Shown here: one piece after another, positions 8,876 through 16,966 of the stretch | Numbering within the stretch: the first letter of the stretch is position 1 | Layout: every line of letters begins with the position of its first letter | Assembly: GCF_000702505.1 (NCBI RefSeq) | Contig: NZ_JNIM01000001.1 | Location: 4,340,001 to 4,404,000 of the forward strand | Source: Thermogemmatispora carboxidivorans | GTDB taxonomy: Bacteria > Chloroflexota > Ktedonobacteria > Ktedonobacterales > Ktedonobacteraceae | Reading direction: 5' to 3' | DNA length: 64,000 bases | The notes under the pieces: model-generated | What the model was told of the DNA's origin: nothing | Database searches by the model: none | Seen by the model: only the letters and a program-made list of their open reading frames with translations | Made by a program: the position numbers and the translations under genes

Positions 8876-9403
8876 TTAGCTGCTCCTTTCCTTGGTGCCG
8901 ACGATGTCCGACCATTGGCGCCCCCCGGGGCGATGCTCACCCGCACGGCGGAGGTGCCGCAGGGTAGAGGCTAGCTCGATGGCAGCCAGGGCGCACTCGG
9001 CGGCGCGGGGAATGCGCGCCTGGGCCTGGAGACGATTGGCAGCACAGATGACGCCGAAGATCACTGGCAGACCAGTGTCGAGGGCGACGCGCTGGATACC
9101 CTGGGCAGCTGCGTCGCCGACAAGAACGTCATGGCGCGTCTCGCCTTTCATGACACAGCCCAGGCAGATGATGGCGTCGTAGCGCTGGCTGGCAGCCAGG
9201 GCCTGGGCCAGGAGAGGGAGCTCAAAGGAGCCGGGGGCCTGCCAGATGTCGATGTCTTCCTCGGCCACACCGTAGGCGATGAGGCTGCGCCGGGCCGTCT
9301 CCTGCATGGCTCCAGTGATCTGGGGATGGTACCGGGCGACGGCCAGGGCAATGCGTAGCCTGCCGCCGTCGGGACGCTCTTCAGCGCTGATGGCTTCAGA
9401 CAT
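8876..9403 (-). CDS. ribH: 6,7-dimethyl-8-ribityllumazine synthase
   Basis: A 175-residue enzyme that condenses the pyrimidine intermediate with 3,4-dihydroxy-2-butanone 4-phosphate, the step before riboflavin synthase. Family features are IALAVARYHPQIT at the N-terminus, APGSFELPLLAQAL, and GCVMKGETRHDVLVGDAA, where the His is the proposed proton-transfer residue. A Gly/Arg/Ser tail follows the last helix. The start at ATG 9403 is set by the strong GGAGGAG just upstream; it overlaps the ribBA stop by 8 bases, suggesting translational coupling. A longer frame extends upstream but lies inside ribBA. Proteins of this family assemble into pentamers or 60-subunit shells; which applies here cannot be told. 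Confidence 0.95.
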   Translation of the reverse strand: MSEAISAEERPDGGRLRIALAVARYHPQITGAMQETARRSLIAYGVAEEDIDIWQAPGSFELPLLAQALAASQRYDAIICLGCVMKGETRHDVLVGDAAAQGIQRVALDTGLPVIFGVICAANRLQAQARIPRAAECALAAIELASTLRHLRRAGEHRPGGRQWSDIVGTKERSS

Positions 9404-10718
9404 GGCTCTCCTCCTCTCTTCGCCAGCCATCGCGGCTCGCCTGGCTGATGGTCTCACGCGCGCCCGGGCCTGATCCCGTTGGGATCGTGAGGAGATGGCC
9501 CAGGCGACGGCGACGGGCTTCGAGATAGGCACGGTTCCTGTCGCTGGCCGCGATCTCCAGTGCTACACGCTCGACCTGGAGGCCGGCGCTCTGTAAGGCC
9601 CTTAGCTTGGCCGGATTGTTGGTGAGCAGGCGCAGGCGGCGCAGGCCCAGCTCGGCCAGGATGGCGACGGCCTCATCGTAGGAGCGCGCGTCGGCAGGAT
9701 AACCGAGACGCTCATTGGCTTCCACGGTATCAGAGCCGTTATCTTGCAGGCGGTAGGCATGCAATTTGCCAGCCAGGCCAATGCCGCGCCCTTCCTGCGG
9801 TAAATAGAGGAGCAAACCACGCCCTTCACGTCCGATGAGGGCCAGGGCCTGCCTGAGCTGGGCCTGGCAATCGCAGCGTTGCGAGCCAAAGACCTCGCCG
9901 GTGGTGCAGGCCGAATGAAGACGCACCAGGGGCGGCTCGTCGCCGTTGTCGAGTTCTCCCAGAATGAGGGCCAGGTAATCGCGGGCCTGGCGAGTGTCGC
10001 GATAGTGGCGGAGCTGAAAGTCGCCTTCTGGCAGCGGTAGGCGCGTCTCATTCACCAGGATAACAGGCCGCTCGCTCCGAAAGCGGGCGATGGCGTCCAC
10101 AGTGATGAGGCCCAGACCGTGACGCTGGGCAAAGCGCAGCAGAGATGCACCGCGCGCCGGCTCGCCTTCTTCATCGAGCACCTCGCAGATGACAGCTCCC
10201 GGCTCCAGAGCAGCCAAACGCATGAGGTCAACCGCTCCCTCGGTGTGGCCGCGCCGGCCCAGGGTGCCGGCTGGATGGGCGCGCAGCGGGAAGAGATGGC
10301 CAGGGCGCGCGAAGTCCTCCGGCTGTGCGGTTGGGTCGACAAGCAGACGAGCGGTTAGGGCGCGGTCGCGGGCGGAGACGCCAGTAGTAGTGCCACGGCG
10401 GGCGTCGACGGAGGCCGTAAAGGCGGTGTCCTGCAGGGGAGCGTTAGCGCGCTCGGCCAGGGGAATGGCCAGAGCATCAAGCCGCTCGCCGGCCAGGGCT
10501 ACACAGAGCAGGCCGCGCGCTTGCTGGAGCATAAAGTTGATGCGCTCAGCGGTGGCGAACTGGGCCGCCAGGCAGAGGTCGGCCTCGTGCTCGCGTGTCT
10601 CGTCGTCGCAGAGCAAGATCATCTGACCAGCCTGCAGCCGACGTAGGGCGGCAGGCACGGAGAGCCACAGGCCATCGGTCTCTAACAGGTGATTTGCTGG
10701 CATCACAAGATCTCTCAC
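9396..10718 (-). CDS. ribBA: Bifunctional DHBP synthase / GTP cyclohydrolase II
   Basis: A 440-residue two-domain enzyme supplying both riboflavin precursors. Residues 15-215 are the 3,4-dihydroxy-2-butanone 4-phosphate synthase domain (DDETREHEADL, RRGTTTGVSARDR, RPGHLFPLRAHPAGTLGRRG, then HTEGAVDLMRLA). Residues 220-405 are GTP cyclohydrolase II, with the zinc cysteines in CTTGEVFGSQRCDC and the catalytic block GRGIGLAGKLHAYRLQ plus LLTNNPAKLRAL. The first domain reads REHEADL where RENEGDL is usual, a mild deviation; all metal and catalytic positions I can identify remain. The frame opens with GTG at 10718, overlapping the ribD TGA (GTGA); an ATG at 10703 is an alternative. A Gly/Arg-rich C-terminal tail precedes the overlap with ribH. 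Confidence 0.95.
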   Translation of the reverse strand: MRDLVMPANHLLETDGLWLSVPAALRRLQAGQMILLCDDETREHEADLCLAAQFATAERINFMLQQARGLLCVALAGERLDALAIPLAERANAPLQDTAFTASVDARRGTTTGVSARDRALTARLLVDPTAQPEDFARPGHLFPLRAHPAGTLGRRGHTEGAVDLMRLAALEPGAVICEVLDEEGEPARGASLLRFAQRHGLGLITVDAIARFRSERPVILVNETRLPLPEGDFQLRHYRDTRQARDYLALILGELDNGDEPPLVRLHSACTTGEVFGSQRCDCQAQLRQALALIGREGRGLLLYLPQEGRGIGLAGKLHAYRLQDNGSDTVEANERLGYPADARSYDEAVAILAELGLRRLRLLTNNPAKLRALQSAGLQVERVALEIAASDRNRAYLEARRRRLGHLLTIPTGSGPGARETISQASRDGWRREEESHV

Positions 10719-11947
10719 TTTCTTGTCGGGTTCTGCGCTGCTTCCGTCGCAGGTGAGGTGGTGGAGGTGGCGGAAGCGGCAGAGGTATAGCAGACCTCGC
10801 CCTCGATCAGCAGGTCGTCGCCAAGCGCCTGCGTGTGCCGATCATCCAAGGTAGCCGCCAGGCTTAAGCGGGGCAGGCCCTGGCCGGCAAGAGGGACCGG
10901 GGCGCAGGCCCCACCGATCAGCCGGGACGCGACGATGACTGCGACATGGTCAATGCAGCGACAGTCGAAGGCACTGCCCGTGAGGGCGGCCCCGCCTTCG
11001 AGCAGGATATGCATCAGGCCCTCGGCGGCCAGACGCTGCAGAGCCTGCTGGAGATCGACGCGCCCCGTCGGCTCGCAGGGCACTTCGATGAGGCGCACCC
11101 CCGGACGGGTCAGGACGGCGCGTTGCCCGGCGGGTACCTGCTCGCCGATCAGCAGCCAGGTCTCTCCGGCTTCGGGCGTGTTGAGCAGCCGTAGCTGTGG
11201 CGGGAGTTGGCCGCTGCTGGTTATGACTAGTCGCCGCGGCGGCTGGTGACGTGGTCTACGCTCGCTGCTGGCGGCCAGGCGCACGGTGAGCAAGGGATCG
11301 TCGCGGCGCGCCGTGCCGGCTCCCACCAGGATGCCATCGACGCGGTCGCGCAGCTCGTGGCTCCAGGCCCGAGCCGGCGGTCCACTGATCCAGAAGGCGT
11401 CACCTGTTCGCGCCGCAATCTTGCCATCGAGGGTCATGGCCCACTTGACCGTGACATAGGGGCGCTTGCTGCGCACAAAGGTGGCAAAGGGACGCAGCAA
11501 CTCGCGCGCCTGCCGGGCCTGGGGATCAACCTCGTCCAGCAGCACAACCGCGATCCCAGCCTGCTGGAGCTGCGCCAGCCCACGCCCATCGACCCGCGGG
11601 TTGGGATCGTGAGCGGCCACAACGACGCGCCGGACCCCCGCGGCAATGAGGGCCTCAGTACAGGGCGGCGTGTGCAGCGCGATACAGCACGGCTCTAACG
11701 TCACATAGAGATCAGCCCCTCGGGCCTGGGAACCAGCTGCCCGTAGCGCCTCGACCTCGGCATGGGGTCCATACGGTGGCGCCGTCGCTCCCTGACCTAC
11801 GATTTGCCCGTCGCGCACAAGTACCGCCCCCACCGGCGGGCGCGGACTGGTACGCCCCTCGACGCTCCGCGCCAGGGCCAGCGCTCGCAGCATCAGAGGC
11901 CGCTCCTGTTCGCTCAATACAATGGCAGGCCCTTCAGGCATGGGCAT
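10715..11947 (-). CDS. ribD: Riboflavin deaminase/reductase
   Basis: A 410-residue bifunctional enzyme that deaminates and then reduces the GTP-derived pyrimidine. The N-terminal zinc deaminase domain (residues 8-150) has PVGAVLVRDGQIVGQGAT, the HAEVEAL motif and LEPCC...TPPC. The middle of that last motif reads IALHT where the family usually has HYGRT or HFGRT, so the zinc cysteines are kept but the conserved His is replaced. The C-terminal reductase (residues 165-370) has RPYVTVKWAMTLDGKIA, GILVGAGTARRDDPLLTVR and LLEGGAALTGSAF. The start at 11947 has GGAGGAA upstream and lies inside the sigma-factor gene (14-base overlap). The last 30 residues are an Ala/Ser/Thr tail. Confidence 0.94.
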   Translation of the reverse strand: MPMPEGPAIVLSEQERPLMLRALALARSVEGRTSPRPPVGAVLVRDGQIVGQGATAPPYGPHAEVEALRAAGSQARGADLYVTLEPCCIALHTPPCTEALIAAGVRRVVVAAHDPNPRVDGRGLAQLQQAGIAVVLLDEVDPQARQARELLRPFATFVRSKRPYVTVKWAMTLDGKIAARTGDAFWISGPPARAWSHELRDRVDGILVGAGTARRDDPLLTVRLAASSERRPRHQPPRRLVITSSGQLPPQLRLLNTPEAGETWLLIGEQVPAGQRAVLTRPGVRLIEVPCEPTGRVDLQQALQRLAAEGLMHILLEGGAALTGSAFDCRCIDHVAVIVASRLIGGACAPVPLAGQGLPRLSLAATLDDRHTQALGDDLLIEGEVCYTSAASATSTTSPATEAAQNPTRK

Positions 11948-12677
11948 GGCATTCCTCCAGAGCAGGCAGTGCCAGCGGCTCCTTTGCTCCGACGACGGGA
12001 GCCGGGACCGCTTCTTGTGCAAATACAGCCTTGGCATTCTCCTCCGACGCCCCCGGTCTCGGAGCCTCAGCAGGAGGCAGCAGCGTCTCAACCAGGCACT
12101 GCACGGGATCACCCTGAGCTACCGCCAGGAAGCTGCTCAAGAGGGCATGATGCTCCTCGGGCTTCACCCTGAAGCGGGCCCGAGCCTGGGCAGCACGCAG
12201 CCGCGCCCGGGCTCGATGCAGGAGCTGGCGGCAGGCGCTGGCGCTCCTGTTGAGCAGGCGGGCGATCTCGTCGTAAGGACAGGCAAAGGCCTCGTGGAGG
12301 AGAAAGACGGCCCGTTCAGCGGGACTGAGCCGCTCCTGCAGGAGCCAGAGAGCACGCGCCAGGGCCTCACGCTGCTCCAGGGTCTCGACAACCAGCGCTT
12401 CTGGCTCTGGCGTTGTCCTTGGCCCATCCACCACCGAGACCGGCGGCCAAAGGCCAAGGGGCTGCTCGCGCTGCACACGGGCCGATTTGAGGCGATCCAG
12501 GCAGAGGCGGGTCACAATCGTCAACAGATAGGCGCGTAGCGAGCCTATCTGTTGCGCCGCTGCCGTAGCATAGCGGATGTAGCTTTCCTGAATAATATCC
12601 TCGATCTCATCGCAGCTGCCCAACAGGCTACGCGCAGTGGCGAAGAGCAGAGGATAGTAGCGATCGAACTCTTCCAA
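11934..12677 (-). CDS. ECF sigma factor, ECF41/SigJ-like with truncated tail
   Basis: A 247-residue extracytoplasmic-function sigma factor. Region 2 lies at about residues 5-70 (YYPLLFATARSLLGSCDEIEDI, then IQESYIRYAT) and region 4 at about 110-160 (ERLSPAERAVFLLHEAFACP, then YDEIARLLNRSASACRQLLHR). The segment after region 4 (KPEEHHALLSSFLAVAQGD) matches the beginning of the SnoaL-like domain that regulates ECF41 sigma factors, but that domain then stops and is replaced by about 55 low-complexity residues; the usual DGGGK motif is absent. The start is a TTG with AGGAG 11 bases upstream. That AGGAG lies in the last stem strand of an FMN riboswitch. It is the first gene of the rib operon and overlaps ribD, so FMN should repress its synthesis along with riboflavin enzymes. 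No anti-sigma gene is adjacent. Confidence 0.9.
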   Translation of the reverse strand: MEEFDRYYPLLFATARSLLGSCDEIEDIIQESYIRYATAAAQQIGSLRAYLLTIVTRLCLDRLKSARVQREQPLGLWPPVSVVDGPRTTPEPEALVVETLEQREALARALWLLQERLSPAERAVFLLHEAFACPYDEIARLLNRSASACRQLLHRARARLRAAQARARFRVKPEEHHALLSSFLAVAQGDPVQCLVETLLPPAEAPRPGASEENAKAVFAQEAVPAPVVGAKEPLALPALEECHAHA

Positions 12678-12682
12678 TCGTC

Positions 12683-12867
12683 AGTCTTCTCCTATCGGAC
12701 TATACCGTCGGCCCTGGAACTTCCCCAGGTCATGCCCTCGCGCTGCCATGCGACAGCCAGCGCGGAGGCGTACGGGCTATACCGCCGATCGGGAATTGGG
12801 AGAGGCCATCGTCTCAGTCAGCTCCTGAGCACCGGCTGGCCCACATCCCTCACCCTGCCCCGAAGAC
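12683..12867 (-). ncRNA. FMN riboswitch (RFN element)
   Basis: The minus-strand RNA reads UCUUCGGGGCAGGGUG at its 5' end (about 12867), then a long P2 arm, AUUCCCGAUCGGCGGUAUAG (12790-12770 region), CCUGGGGAAGUUCCAGGG (12727 region), GCCGACGGUAUAGUCCGAU and AGGAGAAGA at its 3' end (12685). These match the conserved blocks of the RFN aptamer in order, and UCUUC at one end pairs with GAAGA at the other to form P1. The ribosome-binding AGGAG of the sigma gene touches P1, so control of translation initiation by sequestration is likely. No T-rich terminator is seen between aptamer and gene. Confidence 0.95.
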
Positions 12868-13057
12868 ATCGTTCTCTATTTTTTCTTTCTACTAGAGGAG
12901 ACGAGTCAGACCCCTCTTCTGTGACAGCTTTGCTGCATCTCTTCTGCTCAGCGCGGTTGCCAGCAGCCACACGCTTGATTTCTCAGAGGCGACAATGCTA
13001 CGATTGAACAGGGCTTCAAAAGAGGAGGGCGCGGCCTATCGCCTTCTCGCGTCTTGT

Positions 13058-13082
13058 CTCGCCTCGCCTCGCCTCGCCTCGC
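13058..13082. repeat. Five tandem CTCGC pentanucleotides
   Basis: Five perfect copies of CTCGC end 6 bases before the ribosome-binding site (AAGGAGG, 13089-13095) of the deaminase/aldolase gene. Slippage here would change promoter-to-RBS spacing but not the reading frame. Confidence 0.8.
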
Positions 13083-13103
13083 CGGCACAAGGAGGAACCG
13101 CCA

Positions 13104-14441
13104 ATGACAGAGCCTCAGTCTCCACAGTCTCCTCAGATCCAGCCGCCATACCTGCCAGTCGCCGGCGCGGAGCAATCTCCCGTCTTGCCCAGGAACGGCG
13201 CTGCCTCCCCGGCCAGCGCGCCTGAGCGCCGTCAGGAACGGGCGCAGCCCATGCTCCGCGACTACCAGTATTACCGCGAGATCTTCCGCGGGCATCCCAT
13301 GCCTCTGGCCTACGTGGACCTGGACCTGCTAGAGGAGAACATTCGTCTGACACGCGAGCGCGCCAGCGGCAAGCGGGTGCGCATCGCCTCGAAGTCGCTG
13401 CGCAGTGTCGCCATCATCAAGCGCATTCTGGCCGCCGAGCCGACCTTTCAGGGTATTATGGCCTTCACAGCTCGCGAGGCCGTCTATCTGGCCGGCCAGG
13501 GCCTGGACGATCTGCTGATCGGCTATCCAAGCTGGCATGAGGAGGATATCGCGGCGGTGGCACGCGCTAGCGCGGAAGGGGCCCACATCACCCTGATGGT
13601 CGATAGCCTGGCTCACGTGGAACAGATCGAGAGTGTGGCCCGCCGCCACGGCGTGCGCCTGCCGCTCTGCCTCGATATCGACATGGCCATCGACTTCCCC
13701 GGCCTGCATTTCGGGGTCTGGCGCTCGCCGCTGCGCACAGCGGAACAGGCGCGCCCGGTCATCGAGCGGATTATGTCTTCGCCCCATGTCTGGCTCGATG
13801 GCCTCATGGGCTACGAGGCCCAGATCGCTGGGGTTGGCGATCGCTATCCGGGCCAACTGCTCAAGAACAGCCTGGTGACCTGGCTCAAGCGCCGCTCATT
13901 GGATGAGATCGCCGCTCGCCGTGCCGCCCTGGTGGCCCTGGTTAAGGAGTATGCCCCCCAGGTGCGCTTCGTCAACGGCGGCGGCACCGGCAGCGTGCAT
14001 ACAACACGCCAGGAAGCCAGCGTCAGCGAGATCACCGTCGGCTCGGCCTTCTATGGCCCGGCCCTCTTCGATCACTATCGCGACTTCCGCTATCAGCCGG
14101 CGGCAGGCTTCGCCATTGAGATCGTGCGCCGCCCGCATCCGCAGATCTATACCTGCCTCGGCGGGGGCTACGTCGCCTCCGGCGCCGCGGGTCCTGATAA
14201 GCTGCCACAGCCCTATCTACCCCAGGGGGCGCAGCTCATCGCCACCGAGGGCGCCGGCGAGGTTCAGACCCCCATCCGCTACAGCGGTCCCCTGACCCTC
14301 TCGCTGGGCGACCCGATCTTTCTGCGCCACGCTAAGGCCGGAGAGCTGTGTGAGCGCTTCACTCACCTGCTGCTGGTCAGCAATGGAAGCATCGTCGACA
14401 AGGTCACCACCTACCGCGGCGACGGCCAGTGCTTCCTCTAA
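13104..14441 (+). CDS. Amino acid deaminase/aldolase, PLP-dependent alanine-racemase fold
   Basis: A 445-residue fold-type III PLP enzyme. After a Pro/Gln-rich N-terminal extension of about 50 residues, the alanine racemase N-terminal-like barrel begins PLAYVDLDLLEENIRLT and has RIASKSLRS, where the Lys is the probable PLP lysine. LCLDIDMAID and FVNGGGTGSVHTT follow, the latter a phosphate-binding type loop, and a D-threonine-aldolase-like C-terminal beta domain carries YTCLGGGYVASGAAG and ATEGAGEVQTP. Homologues are annotated as amino acid deaminase/aldolase; the substrate is uncertain (D-amino acids such as D-Thr or D-Ser are plausible). The ribosome-binding site is AAGGAGG. It is followed on the same strand, 250 bases on, by a sugar-lactone oxidase; I recall this pairing from Actinobacteria and related groups. 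Confidence 0.88.
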   Translation: MTEPQSPQSPQIQPPYLPVAGAEQSPVLPRNGAASPASAPERRQERAQPMLRDYQYYREIFRGHPMPLAYVDLDLLEENIRLTRERASGKRVRIASKSLRSVAIIKRILAAEPTFQGIMAFTAREAVYLAGQGLDDLLIGYPSWHEEDIAAVARASAEGAHITLMVDSLAHVEQIESVARRHGVRLPLCLDIDMAIDFPGLHFGVWRSPLRTAEQARPVIERIMSSPHVWLDGLMGYEAQIAGVGDRYPGQLLKNSLVTWLKRRSLDEIAARRAALVALVKEYAPQVRFVNGGGTGSVHTTRQEASVSEITVGSAFYGPALFDHYRDFRYQPAAGFAIEIVRRPHPQIYTCLGGGYVASGAAGPDKLPQPYLPQGAQLIATEGAGEVQTPIRYSGPLTLSLGDPIFLRHAKAGELCERFTHLLLVSNGSIVDKVTTYRGDGQCFL

Positions 14442-14604
14442 GCAGCAGCCCAGCAGCTAGCAGTCCACCAAGAGCAGACAGCCGCTGGCAGCGAGGCAAC
14501 CCCCAGCTCTTGCCAGGCCCGGCATCTCGCCCTCTAAACTATAGGAAATTCCAGCGTGTCTGGCAAGGCAAGAGGAGCGAGGAAGACGGTAAGCAGAGAA
14601 CGTA

Positions 14605-14620
14605 AGAGAGAGAGAGAGAG
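14605..14620. repeat. (AG)8 dinucleotide tract upstream of the lactone oxidase
   Basis: An uninterrupted AG repeat of 16 bases lies in the 249-base spacer before the lactone oxidase gene, about 70 bases upstream of its ATG. It could be a slippage site in the 5' untranslated region. Confidence 0.7.
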
Positions 14621-14690
14621 CGGACGAGCATAGCAAGCTACGAGTACAGCAGCAATCAAGCAGACAAACAAGAAGGAAGGAGCAGAGGCT

Positions 14691-16055
14691 ATGATTGCCG
14701 GAGAGAAAGAGAGCTGGCGGAACTGGTCAGGCACCGTTGCCTGTCGACCGGAGATCATCCAGCCAGCGAGCCTGGAAGAGCTAGCCAGAACCGTCGCCGA
14801 ATGTGCGCGCGCCGGGCGTCATTTGCGCGTCGTGGGCGCTGGTCACTCGTTCACCCCCCTCGTCGAAAGCGATGATGTCCTGCTCTCCCTGGACCACCTG
14901 CAGGGCCTGGAGAAAGTTGACCGCGAGCGCGGTACGGCAGTCGTACTGGCCGGTACACGTCTTGGGCGCCTGGGTGAGCTGCTGCTTGCCCACGGCCTGG
15001 CCCAGGAAAATCTGGGTGACATCGATGTCCAGAGCATCGCCGGGGCCATCAGCACCGGTACCCACGGCACGGGCCTCCGCTTCGGCTCGCTCTCCACCCA
15101 GGTTGTGGCCCTGACGCTGGTCACCGCCAGCGGCGACCTCATCGAGTGCTCCGAAGAAGAGAACCGCGACCTCTTCAAGGCGGCCCAGGTCTCGCTCGGC
15201 ACCCTGGGCGTCATTGCCAAGGTCACCCTGCGCGTGGTGCCGGCCCGCCCCCTCCATTACATCGGGCGCCGTGCCTCGCTGGATGATTGCCTGGATAACC
15301 TGGAGCGCTACCGTCAGGAAAACGAGCATTTTGAGTTCTTCTGGTTCCCGTACACGCCCTGGGTGCAAGCCAAGTGGATCAACACCACGGAGGAAGCTGT
15401 CCGCCAGCACAGTCGCTGGGGCCGGCTATGGAGCAACGTGAATCAGCTCGTGCTGGAGAACGGCGTCTTCTGGCTGCTGTCGGAAGCCAATCGCCTGGTG
15501 CCGGCTCTCTCGGCAACCGTCAGCCGCATCTCGGCCCTGGGCGTGGCTAGCGTCGACGAAATTGACTATCCCCACCGTATTTTCGCCACGCCACGCCTGG
15601 TGCGCTTCGTCGAGATGGAGTACAGTATTGCGGCAGACCAGCTGCGACCCGTTCTTGAGGAGATTCGTGCCTGTATTGAGGAGCAGCGCTTTAAGGTGCA
15701 TTTTCCAGTCGAGTGCCGCTTTGTGAAGGGAGACGACATCTGGCTCAGCCCAGCCTATGGGCGCGACTCGGCCTACGTGGCTGTGCATATGTATAAGGGG
15801 ATGGAATACAAGCCCTATTTCCGCCACGTGGAGGCCATTTTCCGCCGCTACGAAGGACGCCCGCACTGGGGCAAGATTCACACGCGCCGCCCCGAGGAGC
15901 TGGCAGCCCTCTATCCTCGCTGGCACGATTTCCGCCGCCTGCGCGCCCAGCTCGATCCCCAGGGCGTCTTTCTGAACCCCTATCTGCGCGAGCTGTTCGC
16001 CGTCGACGAGCCGCTTCCCACGCCAGCCAGCCAGTCAGAGCCTGCTTCCTCCTGA
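14691..16055 (+). CDS. FAD-linked sugar-1,4-lactone oxidase/dehydrogenase
   Basis: A 454-residue flavoenzyme of the D-arabinono-1,4-lactone / L-gulono-1,4-lactone oxidase family, oxidising an aldonolactone or alditol. The N-terminal PCMH-type FAD domain has RVVGAGHSFTPL, where the His is the usual site of covalent FAD attachment, and NLGDIDVQSIAGAISTGTHG. VSLGTLGVIAKVTLRVVPA ends that domain. The C-terminal ALO domain ends with HWGKIHT, the conserved active-site block, and RRLRAQLDPQGVFLNPYL. Length matches the family. The ribosome-binding site GAAGGAAGGAG precedes ATG 14691. A short Pro/Ser tail follows the family end. The exact sugar substrate is not readable; vitamin-C-like or xylitol-type oxidation are both possible. 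Confidence 0.9.
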   Translation: MIAGEKESWRNWSGTVACRPEIIQPASLEELARTVAECARAGRHLRVVGAGHSFTPLVESDDVLLSLDHLQGLEKVDRERGTAVVLAGTRLGRLGELLLAHGLAQENLGDIDVQSIAGAISTGTHGTGLRFGSLSTQVVALTLVTASGDLIECSEEENRDLFKAAQVSLGTLGVIAKVTLRVVPARPLHYIGRRASLDDCLDNLERYRQENEHFEFFWFPYTPWVQAKWINTTEEAVRQHSRWGRLWSNVNQLVLENGVFWLLSEANRLVPALSATVSRISALGVASVDEIDYPHRIFATPRLVRFVEMEYSIAADQLRPVLEEIRACIEEQRFKVHFPVECRFVKGDDIWLSPAYGRDSAYVAVHMYKGMEYKPYFRHVEAIFRRYEGRPHWGKIHTRRPEELAALYPRWHDFRRLRAQLDPQGVFLNPYLRELFAVDEPLPTPASQSEPASS

Positions 16056-16321
16056 TCAGGCCAGTTAGCCAGGAAGGGAGTCAGCAGTGTGATCTAGTTC
16101 ACAGTTCGACTGTGAGCTGCTCCATAGCTGGCTCCCTCCCCCGACAGGCATACTTCCTTAAGAAAGCAAGCACTTATCAGGTCAGGGTCATACAGCATCA
16201 GGCCCGTCGCGACCCGCTCTGTTCGCCCAGTCGAGGCAGGAGCGATCTCTTATCCATCTCTTGTTTTATCATGTATACTCTCTCTTAAAGCATTTCTCAA
16301 AAATCAAAGGCCAAAAAGTGC

Positions 16322-16966
16322 ATGATTAGAAAGATAGCCAAAAGACACCCTGGCTCGCTCCGCCTGTTGTTCCTGGTTCTGAGCGCCCTTAGTCTGGCGC
16401 TGGCAGCCTGGATGCTACCAACAAGCGGAGCGAGTCATCCTCAGAGCCAGGCCAATGCTGCTCCGATGGTCCAGGGTCAGCTGGTCAGCACCCCCTCGTC
16501 AGGTGGCTACCCGATCAAGGTCTTTTTCTCGCGCTACCCTGACTCTGTCACGAGTGATCCGACCGCTGTCTCGCCGGTAGAGCGCATCTCACCGACGCTT
16601 GCTGTGGGAACCTTTGCCTTGCAGATGCTCATCGCCGGACCGACCCCCAGCGAGCGCAGCGCCGGCCTCTTCAGCGAGCTGAATACCATGCTGAGTGGCC
16701 CTTCGAACTGCGCGGCACCGCTGCCGGTCGGTGGTCCAGACTTCACCCTGACGCTGAACCAGCGCGGCAGCCACAATGAGCCTGGCACAGCCACCGTAGG
16801 CTTCTGCCGCCAGCTCACCTCGCCCGGCATTGGTGCCGACGCCCGGGTACAGGCCGAGATCACCGCGACCCTGACGCAGTTCCCTAGCATTCAGAGGGTA
16901 GTGATTCTGACGCGCGATGGCCACTGCTTCGGCGACGAGAGTGGACTGGATCGCTGCTTGAGCTAG
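16322..16966 (+). CDS. Exported GerMN-domain protein
   Basis: A 214-residue protein with an N-terminal signal or anchor (LRLLFLVLSALSLALAAWML, residues 15-34) after a basic start. The mature part from about residue 60 carries a GerMN-like domain: IKVFFSRYPDS, then ISPTLAVGTFALQMLIAGPT followed by PSERSAGLFSEL, the helix typical of the fold, and a beta-rich end (FPSIQRVVILTRDG). Three or four cysteines (NCAAP, GFCRQ, GHCFG, RCLS) could form disulfides. GerMN domains occur in spore-germination and envelope lipoproteins; here there is no lipobox. It is a single gene with no operon partner: the next gene is convergent. A possible -10 TATACT lies at 16274-16279. Confidence 0.75.
   Translation: MIRKIAKRHPGSLRLLFLVLSALSLALAAWMLPTSGASHPQSQANAAPMVQGQLVSTPSSGGYPIKVFFSRYPDSVTSDPTAVSPVERISPTLAVGTFALQMLIAGPTPSERSAGLFSELNTMLSGPSNCAAPLPVGGPDFTLTLNQRGSHNEPGTATVGFCRQLTSPGIGADARVQAEITATLTQFPSIQRVVILTRDGHCFGDESGLDRCLS

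Noticed and set aside
8876-9532. Longer lumazine synthase start adding 43 Arg/Ala-rich residues
   Set aside because: The extra part lies inside ribBA and lacks family sequence; ATG 9403 has a much better ribosome-binding site.
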